The position numbers were made by a program, and so were the translations under genes. Below the pieces are notes generated by a model. That model made no database searches. It was given only the letters and a program-made list of their open reading frames with translations, and had not been told where the DNA came from. A stretch of DNA of 64,000 bases, taken from contig JACAXG010000067.1 of assembly GCA_018881555.1 (NCBI GenBank), forward strand, positions 1,893,635 through 1,957,634, given 5' to 3'. Source of the stretch: Amblyornis subalaris (lineage: Eukaryota > Chordata > Aves > Passeriformes > Ptilonorhynchidae). Shown piece after piece: positions 10,951 through 22,029 of the stretch. Each line of letters starts with the position of its first letter. The stretch's first letter is position 1.

Positions 10951-13900
10951 TATGAAGGAAAGACATTACTCAAGTTTTGCTTCAGTTAATGAATCATTAA
11001 CTCCCATTCTTGACAAAGTGCTATGAAGCACCTTTCTAATGGGGCTTAAGTCCCTTTGTATATCTTTCACTTCCCCATTTCCCTCTCTTAAAAGGTGTAG
11101 CTGTGTTCTGCAATTCTCAGAGTAGTACACACCCATGTTACTTGTGGGCCCTGGCATTCCAGGAGCTTGGAAGACTGCAAGTGAGGAAAAGAAACAGTCT
11201 GCTTTGTGTCACGTGTAACTGGCAATTGAACTGAGACAAATCTGTGAGTAAGTTTATTTTACGAGTTGTAATAACTCTGAGTCAGTTGCTAACCAGTAAC
11301 TACTAGGTAGTGTAAAAAAATTGGTGTCTGCTTACACTGGAAAGGAAAGGAAGCTTTGTAATGCAAATTGTTAGGGATTGCAGATTATTAGCTTCTCTTC
11401 TAATACCTAATAATTCTCAACTCTAAATTTTATGCAGTTATCTGAAACACATAATGTCTGTTAAGTATTTTAGGTGAAATGGCCAGCATGTCAATCATTT
11501 AACTGACTTTGGACTACGTGGCAAACACAGAGACACCTACAAATACTAGACCTTAAAAATCTTGTTATTGAGGGTAAAGAAAATGTGCAGGTAGCTCAAA
11601 GACTGTAAAAATTGCAATAGTACTTTAAAATATAACAGCAAAAAGTAGAACATATAAACAAAATACATTTTTCAAATACAGGTGTTTTTTCTTGAGAGTA
11701 TACCATATCTGACTCCCTAAGCAGTGGGCTATGTTCTCAAACTGAAGCAATGTTGCAAATGCTACTGGAACCACAGCCTCAAAAGACACCCGAACACAAG
11801 TAATAACAAAAAATGAAGAAATAATTACTGTACATAAGTGTATACTTATGATTGGATTGTACGAAATTATTATTGGTTGTCAGAAACAGAAGGACAGCCG
11901 CTTTCTGAAAATAAATGTTTCAGTAGCTAATTGGGTCCCCTGAATTTGCAATGCTCGTTTCCTACTTATTTGCTTCGAAAACCTGATTCATAGTGATTTC
12001 CTGTAATGACTGAAAGATCCCTGAAGAAGAGAAGCTGTTTTAATCTTAAACCATAAATTTCTTATATTGCAGCTACCATTTTATTGACTGTGGCTGCTGT
12101 TTGTTTTTATTGTGGCATCTGTGTTCGTTTAAAGCAATAGCAAGCTTGTTCTATGTGAATGATGGCTATGAAATACATTGTTAAAATTTCCTTTTCCAGT
12201 AGTATAGTTTTGTTTTGAGCATTTCTACTTTCTCTCTAAGATCAGTGACATGATATTCAGCTGGTGGAAATCAGCAGAATTCTGTGACCTTCCTTCAGAG
12301 CTGTAAATCAAAGCCATCAGGACAAGTAATAAAACTTACTGTTTTTGCAGTTCAATATCTACAGGGGTTTTTACATCACTAGTAAACAATTTCTGCCTCA
12401 AGGTGTTTTCAAAATACTTCTGTAAAGAAACAATAAAAAGAGCCATGAACTTAGAAGATAGAAACATACTTAGGGTTTCCTTTCAAGAATTCATACTGTT
12501 CACTGAAACAAAGATTCTGACTGTTTCAATCAAGTGCTTCTTATGTGCACTTCAGCTAGAATCTCTGCAGAATAATGATGTTGTCTTTTGTATGTTGGCT
12601 GTTAGTATGGGTGGAAGCAACTACTGCACTGATGTTCATGAAAAGTGAATTGGCAGAGGGTAAATGAGTCATTTGTACTGGAACAAGTGTTTCTGGTGTA
12701 ATCTATTTTGTTACTGCTTGTTGACCTACTCTGCTGCTTTCTGGAGTAAAATCTAATAATCTGGTGTCAGTCAGTGTCTCCTTATTACTCTTCAATCATG
12801 CCATGCATACTGTAGAAATGAACAGTAAAACAGAAAAAAAATTAAACTAAGCATCATTCTGATTTCAAACTGGTGTTACAGCAGTGTATCGCCAAGAGAT
12901 GCAAGAGAAGACGACCTTGTTGTTAAGCACTGAGATATGACTCAGAAAATATGGGCGAAATTTCCAGTTTCTCAGATTTTTTGAGACTGTAAGAAAGACA
13001 TTGCAATCTTAATGTATCTGAAGTCCTTCAACCTATTATATAAATAATACTGTAACCTGGTAAAAAAAGATTATGTGCAAATAAATTTACTGTCTTTTCA
13101 AGAGTTTCTATAAAACAACTTAGGAATTTACTGTGTATCCTACAGCTCAGAAGATCTTTTTTTGTAACAAATGCAGTTTTTTATTGGATATTTCACTGTT
13201 TTGAGATTGACAACCAGAAAAATGCAGAATATTACTTTNTTATCTTAGATTACCTTCAGTGAAGAGTATAGTTTTATCTAAACATGTGATACCTATCTTT
13301 ATATATAGATTTTCTCAAAAAAAGGAAATTTAAAATTATCTTACTTGAATGAGATAGTCTTACTAGACTAATATCTTTGATGTTTAGTCAATCCTTTTTT
13401 GCAAAGTGAAAAAAGTTGAATTTTTCTCTTGTGTTTTTGTCTGTAGATTAGCTTTTAAATAAAAGGAGAATATGAATTTGTCGTCTTTTATGAAAAGACC
13501 TCACTGCTGTGGTGAATGAGAATCTCCAATGTATCCCTATCAAGCAATTTAAGTGTGACTAAATTTTTTCTCAAATGTATATGAAATTTTCTTAGGTGTT
13601 TGGGGTTTATTTGAGTTTATGATGATATGGGGGAAAAGGGGGAGAAGAAGAAAGGCTTATTCCTGGATCTCTGGACTGCTTCCCTGGAAATTTTCTGTGT
13701 TTTACCATTTATGTAAATTATTTCTGTTGCTCAACTAGATTGGTGTGATTGCATTCTGTTGGGTTTTTTTCACATTGACAAGTAGTGGCTCTTAGGAGGA
13801 TCGCAGATGATGTNCCCAATAGAAAATCTGGCAGGGTGGGAAGATGAATAGCCTTAAAATTGTGAACGTTCCTTTCAAATAGAAAGAACTGTCAATTGTG

Positions 13901-16154
13901 GAAGATGAGGGAATTTCAGATTAATTTTATCATGATGCTTCAGCATTTACTCTGTAGTGCTTATTCATTTTCTTAGCAAAACTACATTACATCAAGTTTA
14001 TTAATAACGCATAATCAATAAAGGTTAGGTTTTTACATGGGAAAACATTTAACAACCCACAAATTTCCCCTAAATGGCTGACATTACAGTTGAGCTGATA
14101 GTCTTTTCTTTGACTTTAATGAAGATTACAATGTAGACCTTGTAAAAGTCCTTCTTTACATTCATGCCCCACAAGATTTCCCCAGGATCATTAAATTGCG
14201 TGGGTTTTCCTTCCTCTGAGACCTAGCTCCACAGCATACAATTTCATGCCATTATTTTGGGAAATTTTGTGCAGGAACTGCTTTCAAAGATAGTGGTGCT
14301 GTTTCAGAGTTCACCCATTTTTCACTGTCTCTTTAATGTAATAAACTATGAGGGCCTTCCCTTGATGTCATGGAGTCTTATGCATGTCATGGACCTCTTT
14401 TCTGTAACAGAGGCACTGCGCTCTCTTTGTTATCTGGCCTTTCAATTTGAACTAAGTCTTTTCCATGCCATTAAAATAAGTAGAAAATTCTTACCATTAG
14501 TAAAAATGGGGACAAAAAATGATACGGCATATCACACTTTTTTTGTTTCCAGTTGTGATGAGGAAATAATATGACAACTATAAAACAAAGAAAAAAAATC
14601 ATACAGTAGCAGAAGTAAGAAAAAATCTAGAAAGGAATATTTCAGTATAAGATTTTGTGTTAAGGTTTGTATTGAAGTACCAGCATATAAAAGTAAAACA
14701 ACACTCCTTCTGATTTCTCCTTGAGGGCAGAATTCCTATTGGAGATTCAGCAGAAACTTGTACATTCTATTTTTCCCCATGTGCTCTGTATCCATGATAA
14801 TTGCTGTTGAGGAGTATATAATTAACTGCAATACAGCTTTTTCCCTTTGCTTACCGTGGTTAAATCTCAGATTAACCCTTTGAAGCTAAAATGTACCAGG
14901 GTTAAATGTTACTTTTTGAAGAAAGAATTGTTTGCATTAGAGAACAGGTGCAGTGTCAAGAACTTATTTTTTTTTGGAAAAGCATTGCATAATGTATCTG
15001 TTCCCAGATGTTTGTGTCATTTTTTTCAGGTGCAAATATGAAACATAAGTAAAATTTATTACCTAGGGTGGNTTACATAGGAATAAGTTTGGAACGGAAG
15101 AGAGATTGTTAACAAACAGATTGCTCATTGTGCAGCTGTTGTCAGGTAACAGACCAAGGTGGATGTTTTCAGCATCATAAATTCATCATAAATCAAAATT
15201 TAAAGCTAAATCAGGCAAGCAATTAAAACTCATGTAATTCTTACACCCATAGAATGAATGTCTTGGTTCCTAATTCCTTTCAGGGGTGTANAGTCTTGCT
15301 TAACTGTAAACCTCAGGGAGAGTCAAAGTACTCAATGCTTTTTGAGCCAAAATATTTCTCAGCTGAAATTAAACAAGACAAAAAACAAGTTCTTATTTCT
15401 GGAAGATAAAAACTGTATTGCATTTTATGTCAGGAGCTCAACTGTATTTAATCAGAAATACAGCAAAGAAATACCAGCTGATTACAAGATGATTTGAGGC
15501 CATGAAACTAACAATACCCTCCCAAGATCTGAATTCTATGTATAATTCTGTTCAAGAAAGATGTTAGAATTGCATAAAGATGCAAAAAGATCGCTAAAAG
15601 ATTGTTAAAATGATAAGAATGAAGTATTTTCTATATCAAGACTAAAAAAAGGCTTAAGTTCGTTGCTTTAACAATTTCAGGTTGAAAGGAGATATCACCA
15701 TTGCACAAAATATGTAAGGACAAAAGCAATAGGAAGAGAAAAAATTCTTACCACTAAGAGCCCAGACCAGCACAAAGAAAAATCACAACAAATTAACCAA
15801 GGACAAATTGCTCCAGAAAATAGAAAAATTTTGGAACACATCTAAAATGGAAGTCATGGGCCCAAAAATTGCTCTTATTTCATGAAAGAAGACTGTATAG
15901 CCCTGCTCTGAGAGCAAGGTGCTGCACTCCTTGTCTCAGGATGCTCATTCTTCTTTCCAGCCTCACCAAAATGCTAAAAGACCTTTTGTGTTGTTTTCCC
16001 CTTTAAGTCTTTCAAGGTCTTATCTGTCTGAACACAATACTAACTCTCAGTCCTAGGTTTCTAGTGAATTAGGACAAAATTTAAACATATTTACTTGCAA
16101 CCACATTAGTTCTGGTGTGTGAAGAAGACAGATGGTAATAAAGTAAAATTTGCA
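10951..16154. other. AT-rich unique DNA, no gene recognised
   Basis: Unique-looking AT-rich DNA with open frames of up to 105 codons (plus 14257-14574) that have no recognisable domain. The longest lies in sequence no different in composition from its flanks. No transposon, RNA gene or strong regulatory cluster was identified. Confidence 0.55.
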
Positions 16155-16193
16155 ACCATGTGCATGCATGTGCACACATGCACGCACGCACAC
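16155..16193. repeat. (GCATGT/GCACGC)n purine-pyrimidine alternating tract
   Basis: Alternating purine-pyrimidine sequence built from TGCATG, CACATG and CACGCACG units. Such tracts are degenerate CA/TG microsatellites and can in principle adopt Z-DNA. Confidence 0.75.
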
Positions 16194-16659
16194 TTTTCTG
16201 CATAGTTGCGTAGCTCAATATAGAATAATTCTTCAGCTGATTTTTAGTATCTGTAAGCTATCTAAATATATATAATTGAACTGTAGAATTATGGAAGCAG
16301 CTGTCCCCAGAGATGTCTAAATTGAAGCGGGCTCTGTTATTAAATCACAGATATGTCTCCTAATCCTCTTGTTTCAAAATAAAAAATAATTATTGGTAAA
16401 CCAATTGAGGGCTCTGAGTAATAACTGAAAATGTACTTGTCAGTCATTTACAATGAAAAAAATTGCATAATTATATCTATCATACAGAAATGAATCCACT
16501 AAAATTTTCTTAATTATCAAAAATTACTTCATATTTCACTGTAGGAACCTTTACTCTTACTCAAAAAAACCCCACGACCCCAGTTAGAATTTTAACATCC
16601 AGAATAAGCATGCACAAGTCTTTGCGTATTAACACTCTCTAATTTACAGTTCCATTTTG

Positions 16660-16770
16660 AAAAACAGCAGAAGCAACCAGACCGTGGAATAAATTATCAA
16701 GGGAAGTGGTCATGGCAACATCACTTCAGAGAGTGAAGTCTGTGACATTAGCAAGGATGGCTTAATGAAC
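16660..16770 (+). mobile_element. possible ancient CR1/L3-type LINE remnant
   Basis: The stretch GTGGAATAAATTATCAAGGG followed by AAGTGGTCATGG resembles the conserved GGAATAA..CC(A)GGGA..GTGGT segment in the 3' part of old CR1/L3-like LINEs. The match is short, weak and found by eye only; the rest of the element cannot be followed. It may be chance. Confidence 0.25.
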
Positions 16771-17155
16771 TGCTGTGCCAAATGTAGGTCAAGTTCTATC
16801 ATACAGATAGTTGGATTATCTGACCCTGAAAACAGAGACTTCAGTTTCTACCTCCATCAGTCTGTGCTTTTCCTTTCCTCCAGCCTTCCTGTCTTATTCT
16901 CAGGCTTTTTCCAGCTGCAGGTGACTGCCAGTGGTGGGGGACAGCTGTGTCTATGCCCAGCCCAGGGATACCAGCTGTTTGGGTTCCTGACTGCCTTCAC
17001 TGCTTTCCATGTCCCCAGAGAATCCTTGTTTCTTGTTTTGCCCCAGTGAGAAAGCCATGCACAAACCTCAGGAGCACACCATTCTGACAGCCTGCATTTG
17101 CTGGTTCAGTAAAGTAGATGAAGCAAGTGGCATAAGACAGCTCTTCTTCACAAGT
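16771..17155. other. spacer with raised GC, no gene recognised
   Basis: A patch with more C and G than its surroundings, holding two overlapping plus frames (94 and 60 codons, 16765-17049 and 17009-17191). Neither shows a domain. It ends in an A tract without an upstream AATAAA, so a processed pseudogene is not supported. Confidence 0.4.
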
Positions 17156-17173
17156 AAAAAAAAAAAAAAAAAA
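17156..17173. repeat. A18 homopolymer
   Basis: Eighteen uninterrupted A on the plus strand. No polyadenylation hexamer lies in the 40 bases upstream and no flanking duplication was noticed. Confidence 0.9.
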
Positions 17174-18314
17174 GGGAGCTGGAATGTTTGAAAAGTGCCT
17201 GTGCCTACAACATAGCCTGGTTTGTTAGTGGAGATGTAGCTATAGAGTTAGCCTGGCAGGTACATGTACTTTTCTGGTTTGGACACCATCATCTTACAAT
17301 TTTCGTTTCTCATTTCAGTTTTGTGGTGTTGTTCCCGATGTCAAATTGATTAATGGCATTTTTTAAACTCTATATATTTCTGCAGCTTTGAACACGCAGA
17401 AATGAGTGCAACCTCAGTGCCTGGATGCCGCACATGACATGACGTGTGAATACATTTGTAGCGTATGAATACAATTCGCTTGGCCTCCTTTCTAAAACCT
17501 TTCTTTGGACCAGGAATCTCCTCAAAGGAGAAATCTCTATAAGTGTGTTTCTTTTTTCTCCCTTTCTCTAAACTTCCGTTACTGACTAGAGCTGAAAACA
17601 AGATAGAAGTTGAGTCAAATTTTAGGTCCTGAGCCAGTACTGTCACTTTGTTTCTTGCTCTACTCTTACCACAGGATTATACCATAGGATTCAAGCAGAG
17701 TTTAGTTGCTTTGTATTTCTTTTTAATGATGAAAATTTCAATACAAATTATAGCGTTCCTGGAGCTACAAAAGAGTACTTTTACTGAAGTACAGTGTTAA
17801 AAAGAAAGTCTTTGCATGATATTTCCAACAATGTATTTTGTAGCTGAAGACTATAATTACTGTGCTTCTTGTAGATCCTTAATAAAAACAATAATGAAAA
17901 ACCACAACAAAACACATGTCCACAAGAACAATGAAAAGAAAAACTACTTGAATATTTTCTTTCCAGACTGCCTTCTTGATTTCCTAAGTTCACTCACAAG
18001 ATGTATCTAAGAAATGTGAAACATGAAAGGCCAGAGGGACTGAAACTTTCAATAAAATAGGCGTATTTGTCACAATAACAGAAAAGATTCCCTCCACACG
18101 AAGGTGAAAAATGTAGTCTATGCCTCTACATGTTGTGATAGGTACCCATCTGAATGAGATACTAAGCAGGAAGAACTGAGTGGACTTGGACTATGTGATT
18201 ATATATGAGTGTGTGACTGTTGCATTTGTTACAAATATAAACAAATCAAACCTTTAGTTACCTGAAATGCAGTCATGACTTCAGAATGCAATTTACCTCA
18301 CAAATAGCCACAGA
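17174..18314. other. AT-rich unique DNA, no gene recognised
   Basis: No recognisable element. A minus open frame of 98 codons at 17350-17646 has no known motif and lies in ordinary-composition DNA. Confidence 0.5.
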
Positions 18315-18650
18315 GTAGTATTCAGTCACTGGTTCCCGTGCGCAGACAGATGTTAAGCCATCTCCCGGAGAGCAGGGCTCCATCACATATAACGGTGACT
18401 GGGGAAGACAGACGCCATCACTCCAAATGTTCTCCCTTCTTTCTTCTTCTTGCAGCTGTATATGCTGAACATGAAGCCATATAGTCTGGAATANGCCTTT
18501 GGTCAGTTGGGGTCACCTGTCCTGGCTGTGCCACATCCCAGCTCCTTGTGCACCCCCAGGCTCCTCGCTGATGGGGCGGTGAGAGGGGCAGAAAAGGCCA
18601 TGATGCTGTGTGAGCACTGCTCAGCAAAAATTAAAACAGAGGGCTTATAA
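18315..18650. mobile_element. avian ERV LTR fragment
   Basis: Diagnostic blocks, in order: CAGACAGATGTTAAGCCATC, GCAGGGCTCCATCAC, AACGGTGACT, GGGAAGACAGACGCCATCAC, TCCAAATGTTC, a pyrimidine tract ending GCAG, TGCTGAACATGA, TATAGTCTGGAATA, CCTTTGGTCAGTTGGGGTCA, CCCAGCTCCTTGTGCACCCC, CAGAAAAGGCC and GTGTGAGCACTGCTCAGCAA. These match a very common avian LTR type as I remember it, and the fragment at 60-342 is a second, older copy. The 5' terminus and the last part of the LTR are missing; the right side abuts a CR1. Open frames on both strands across it are LTR sequence, not genes. Subfamily and orientation are not assigned. Confidence 0.8.
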
Positions 18651-18975
18651 GCAAGCTGGAGAGGGACTTTTAACCGGAGCCTCCAGTGACAGCACAAGGG
18701 GCAATGGTTTAAAACTAAAAAAGGCTAGATTTAGATTGAACACAAAGAAGAAATTTTTTAAAATAAGGGTGGTGAGGCACTTAACAGGTTTTCCAGAGAA
18801 GTTGTGTGTGCCCCATCCCTGGAAGTGTTCAAGGCCAGTTGAAAGGTGGTTTGAGGAACCCGTTCTAGTGGAAGGTGTTCCTGCCTATGGTGGAGGTTTG
18901 GAACCAGATGATCTTTAAGGTCTTTTCCAACCCAAGCCCTTCTATAGCTGTGTTTGTATCTATCCATTCATTTAT
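18651..18975 (+). mobile_element. CR1 LINE 3' end
   Basis: This follows the CR1 3' region in order: AAGCTGGAGAGGGACTTTT, GTGACAGCACAAGGGGCAAT, GATTTAGATTGAACA, GTGGTGAGGCACTT, CCCATCCCTGGAAGTGTTC, GTTCTAGTGGAAGGTGTTCC, then the terminal GATGATCTTTAAGGTC..TTCCAACCCA. The 3' octamer repeat is decayed to CTTCTATAG followed by TATCTATC-like sequence. It is 5' truncated like nearly all CR1 copies and directly follows an LTR fragment. The 102-codon frame across it is not a gene. Confidence 0.93.
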
Positions 18976-18995
18976 CTATCCAAACCAGTTCCAAA

Positions 18996-19000
18996 CATAA
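18996..19000. repeat. target-site duplication CATAA (left)
   Basis: CATAA immediately precedes the TGTCATGG start of the LTR and recurs at 20080-20084 directly after its 3' end. The match extends to ACATAA if a 6-bp duplication is preferred. Confidence 0.7.
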
Positions 19001-20079
19001 TGTCATGGTTTGACACTGGCCAAATGCCAGGCACCCACGAAAAGCGCACTCACTCACTCTCCTCTGCTCTGCGACTGGACAGAGGAGAGAAAATTTAACA
19101 AAGGGTTAATGAGTTGAGATAACGACCGGGAGAAAATACTTCAAGGGCAAAACAGGCTCAACTTAATGATATAAAGTGAATTTATTACTAACTAGATCAG
19201 AGTAAGAGAATGAGAAGTAAAATAAGCCCTTAAGAACACCCTTGTCTGACCCCAACCCCTCCGTCCTTCCCACTGATGGCACAGGGAGACGGGCTGGGGG
19301 TTTTGGTCAGTCCATCACCCAGGATCTTCTTTCCGCTGGTCAGGGAGAGGAGTCGTTTCCCTGCGGCACCGTAGGGTCCCTCCCANGGGAGACAGTTCTC
19401 TGTGAACTCCTCCAGCATGGGTCCACTCTCATGAGCAGCAGCACTCCCAAAACTGCTGCAGCGTGAGTCCATCCCACGGGCAGACAGTCCTCCCAAAACT
19501 GCTGCGGCGTGGGTCACTCTGCCACGGGGTGCAGTCCTCCAAGGACAGGCTGCTCCAGCCTGGAAGCAAGGCCTCTCTCTCCATGGGACTTCCTCTGGAT
19601 CACAGGGTCCTGGTATCGCCTGCTTCAGCGTGGGCACCTCCCCCAGGGGCTGCGAGTGGATCCCTGCATCCCCCGTGGACCCCCATGGGCTGCAGGGGGA
19701 CAACTGCCTCACCATGGTCCTCACCACAGGCTGCAGGGACATCTCGGCTCTGGCGCCTGGAGCACCTCCTCCCCCTCCTTCTGCACTGACCTTGGTGCCT
19801 CCATTGCTGTTTCTCTCAATTGTTCTCACTCCTACTCCTCTCTAGCTGGAAAATTACAACTGGGCCACCAACTTTGTTGTGATTTCTTCTTAAATCTGTT
19901 ATCACAGAGGCGTTACCATCATCTCTAATTGGCCCAGCCTTGGCCAGGGGCACGTCCATCGTCAGAGCCATCAGGGATTGGCTCCGCTGGACATGGTGGA
20001 AGCTTCCAGCAGCTTCTCACAGAAGCCACCACTGTAGCCCCTCTGCTACCAAAAAAACAGGCCCTGCAAAATCAACAGA
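19001..20079 (-). mobile_element. solo LTR, minus orientation, about 1.08 kb
   Basis: A complete solo LTR. It starts TGTCATGGTTTGACACTGGC and ends AATCAACAGA, with CATAA on both sides. The terminal CAGA is best read as a mutated CACA, since the related copy at 44959-45761 ends CATA at the same place. Orientation is inferred from TTTATT at 19181-19186, an AATAAA poly(A) signal on the minus strand about 180 bases from the end, at the same offset as in the 45-kb copy. Shared blocks with that copy include GGGAGACAGTTCTC, CTCCAGCATGGGTCC and CTCACCATGGTCCTCACCAC. It contains a 46-bp internal duplication (CTCCCAAAACTGCTGC at 19444 and 19490). The 199-codon minus frame (19230-19829) and the plus frames are LTR sequence, not genes. 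Confidence 0.88.
19181..19186 (-). terminator. LTR poly(A) signal AATAAA (minus strand)
   Basis: TTTATT on the plus strand gives AATAAA on the minus strand. The sequence around it (AATTTATTAC) is also present at 45129-45137 in the sister LTR, which supports a conserved role in the LTR. Confidence 0.55.
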
Positions 20080-20084
20080 CATAA
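20080..20084. repeat. target-site duplication CATAA (right)
   Basis: Right-hand partner of 18996-19000; it directly follows the LTR 3' end. Confidence 0.7.
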
Positions 20085-21250
20085 TAACATAATTACTTGT
20101 CCTATAGTTTGCTCTTGCCTCTAATATGAAAAAAGGCAGACAGAAAAAATGTGAAAGATCATAGTTCAAGTATATTTGCCTATGGCACATAAATATTTTA
20201 TTGAATTGAGGCAATTGAGTAGGTCATCATTTTCCAGTCTAAAGCATTTTCTGTATCTTCACTCTCATTCAGTGGCGAGAATAAAAATGGGAAGCTCCAA
20301 CATTCCAGTGCAAGTAAAATAAATATTTGTCTCTCTTTTGAATGTGTATGAACTAACATCTCTGTATTTTTGTCTTTAATAAAGTTGTACTAGTGTAGAT
20401 TGAATAATGACATTATTATTTGCTTTCTAATTTTCTTTTAGTATTGTTTCCTTATTATATTGAATTCTATGAATTTGAATTTTTCAAAATAATAAAGGAG
20501 GACTAGAATTCTCTGCATGCTTGTATCTCCTGTATTCATTTATACCATCATTGCAAAATGGTTGTAAAGCATTACTAAGACTGGCTAACAGAATTTTATA
20601 CTCACACATTTTACTGCAAATGAAAACAGAAACAGAAGCGCAGTGTAAATCAAACCATTTATGAGGGGTGGCTATGTGGTGAGAGCCATGTGCTGATAAA
20701 GACCTGTCTCCAAACACATGAGTCCAGGCCAATCTCTACCTCAAAATCATTTCATGTTCCTTTGGAAGCAATTTTAGGAAGTTTGAGACAGTTGTGAACT
20801 CTGGCCACTGAGCTTAGAAAGATGCCTTCCAGCCTCTCAAGTCTTCAAGGTGACTCAGGGAAAGATATGCCCGGTCTCTCCTACTAGGATCTGAATTTGT
20901 GGTTTGAGATGATTTTACAACCTTTTACTCATATGTTATAATTTCATATTTGTTTAAATAAGTCATCTAATTATACCAAAGCCATCCTCACCTTGTCCTT
21001 GGAGCAGTCAACATCTTCTGATACTGATATACCAGTTCTGTAGGATTATGGCTTCCTCCCACAGAAGCAAGGGAATTTGTTCAAAGCAAAGAACAAACTG
21101 ACTTTACCCACATTCTTCTCACCATGAGAGATGGTTTTGCACCCTGTAATAATTGAATAGTGTATCTGAGCATTGTGCAGATAACGGCTGCAGTATTATT
21201 AGTGGGAAACAGCTCTATTAGTACTTACTGGCAAGCTGTTTCTGTTTTTG
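20085..21250. other. AT-rich spacer, no gene seen
   Basis: Unique AT-rich DNA between two solo LTRs. Short open frames of 65-82 codons carry no recognisable domain. Confidence 0.55.
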
Positions 21251-21255
21251 TGAGT
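21251..21255. repeat. target-site duplication TGAGT (left)
   Basis: TGAGT directly precedes the TGTCCTGGG start of the LTR and recurs at 22025-22029 immediately after its terminal CA. Confidence 0.88.
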
Positions 21256-21531
21256 TGTCCTGGGTTAGTCATATATTCTATCACCACCCACAAAAGCTGG
21301 ATAAATTCAGTTATACACCTGATCCCTGAGGGAATCCTTATCTCAACTGAGATAAGCACTCTGGCCTACAGCAAGCACCACCCATCTTGATTATCTGATC
21401 TCAGCTAATGGCCCATTAGCACCACCCATCCTGGTTAATGGCCCGATCTTGGAGTTGGAATGTCAGAACACCATAAGGACCATCCAAGCTCAGAGGACCA
21501 TGGGGATCATCCAAGCTCATTACCGAAGCAG

Positions 21532-21616
21532 CCAATAGAACATCGGGAAGATCCTCTTCCATTGTGAAAGTCCCCGCCCCTGGGGGAGGTGCCAGCCAAG
21601 AAACACAGCATAAAAC
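21532..21616 (+). promoter_or_regulatory. LTR promoter elements: CCAAT, GC box, TATA-like
   Basis: CCAAT at 21532, CCCCGCCCC near 21573 and CATAAAAC near 21609 are spaced as in a standard RNA polymerase II promoter. They lie about 280-350 bases into the LTR, which fits the end of U3. The start of transcription would fall about 25-30 bases past the TATA-like box, near 21640. Whether it is active in any tissue cannot be seen. Confidence 0.5.
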
Positions 21617-21644
21617 AAGGGTTTAGGATGGGAGAAAAGACCCT

Positions 21645-21785
21645 CGACTCGACAAGACTCCGCTCTTGGGACTCCACTCTCAACAGGACTCTCGACTCGA
21701 CTGGACTCCACTCCTTGGAATTGGATTCAGCTAGCTACTCCACTCCACTCCTCGGAATTGGACTCAGCTACTCCACTCCACTACC
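21645..21785 (+). repeat. degenerate (ACTCCACTC)n / (CTCGACTC)n tandem in LTR
   Basis: Repeated CTCGACTCGAC, GGACTCCACTC and GGAATTGGA(C/T)TCAGCTA units. GGAATTGGATTCAGCTA and GGAATTGGACTCAGCTA mark two copies of a unit of about 44 bases (about 21718-21780). Confidence 0.75.
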
Positions 21786-21937
21786 GGGACTGGACTACCA
21801 GGCCTTTCTGCAGGACCAGTGCCTGACCGGACCACACAGCTCCCACCCTGGTCAACAGGGTGTCAGGTTGTACTGTGACTTTGTGGGTTTGTTTAAGCCG
21901 GTGTTTCTGTATTACTGCATTTATTTTAACCTTTTTT

Positions 21938-21943
21938 ATTAAA
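21938..21943 (+). terminator. LTR poly(A) signal ATTAAA
   Basis: ATTAAA lies about 80 bases before the LTR 3' end and about 300 bases past the presumed start site, in a T-rich context, as expected for the R/U5 region of an LTR. Confidence 0.55.
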
Positions 21944-22024
21944 ATTGTAATTTTGACCTAAAATCTCTCAAGGTATTTTGTGTGGGGTTAATTTCCCCTG
22001 CTGGTTTATAGTCAAATCAGCACA

Positions 22025-22029
22025 TGAGT
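22025..22029. repeat. target-site duplication TGAGT (right)
   Basis: Right-hand partner of 21251-21255, directly after the terminal CA of the LTR. Confidence 0.88.

Larger units (their letters stand above)
21256..22024 (+). mobile_element. complete solo LTR, plus orientation, 769 bp
   Basis: It begins TGTCCTGGGTTAG and ends AATCAGCACA, giving canonical TG..CA ends flanked by a perfect 5-bp duplication TGAGT. The internal layout is that of an LTR promoter on the plus strand: CCAAT in GCCAATAGAA (21532), a GC box CCCCGCCCC (about 21573), a TATA-like CATAAAAC (about 21609) and a poly(A) signal ATTAAA (21938-21943). The presumed start of R carries a degenerate tandem of ACTCGACT and CTACTCCACT-like units (21645-21785). 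A 5-bp duplication fits ERVL- or ERV1-type integrases better than class II. No internal retroviral sequence remains. The 117-codon frame at 21589-21942 is LTR repeat, not a gene. Its ends and body differ from the LTR at 19.0 kb, so it is another family. Confidence 0.9.

Noticed and set aside
14257..14574. 105-codon plus frame as a gene
   Set aside because: No recognisable domain; composition matches surrounding noncoding DNA.
16765..17191. Processed pseudogene ending in the A18 tract
   Set aside because: No AATAAA-type signal before the tract, no flanking duplication noticed and no recognisable protein in the frames.
19230..19829. 199-codon minus-strand open frame
   Set aside because: It lies wholly inside the solo LTR at 19001-20079; LTR sequence of this family is GC-rich and yields long chance frames on both strands.
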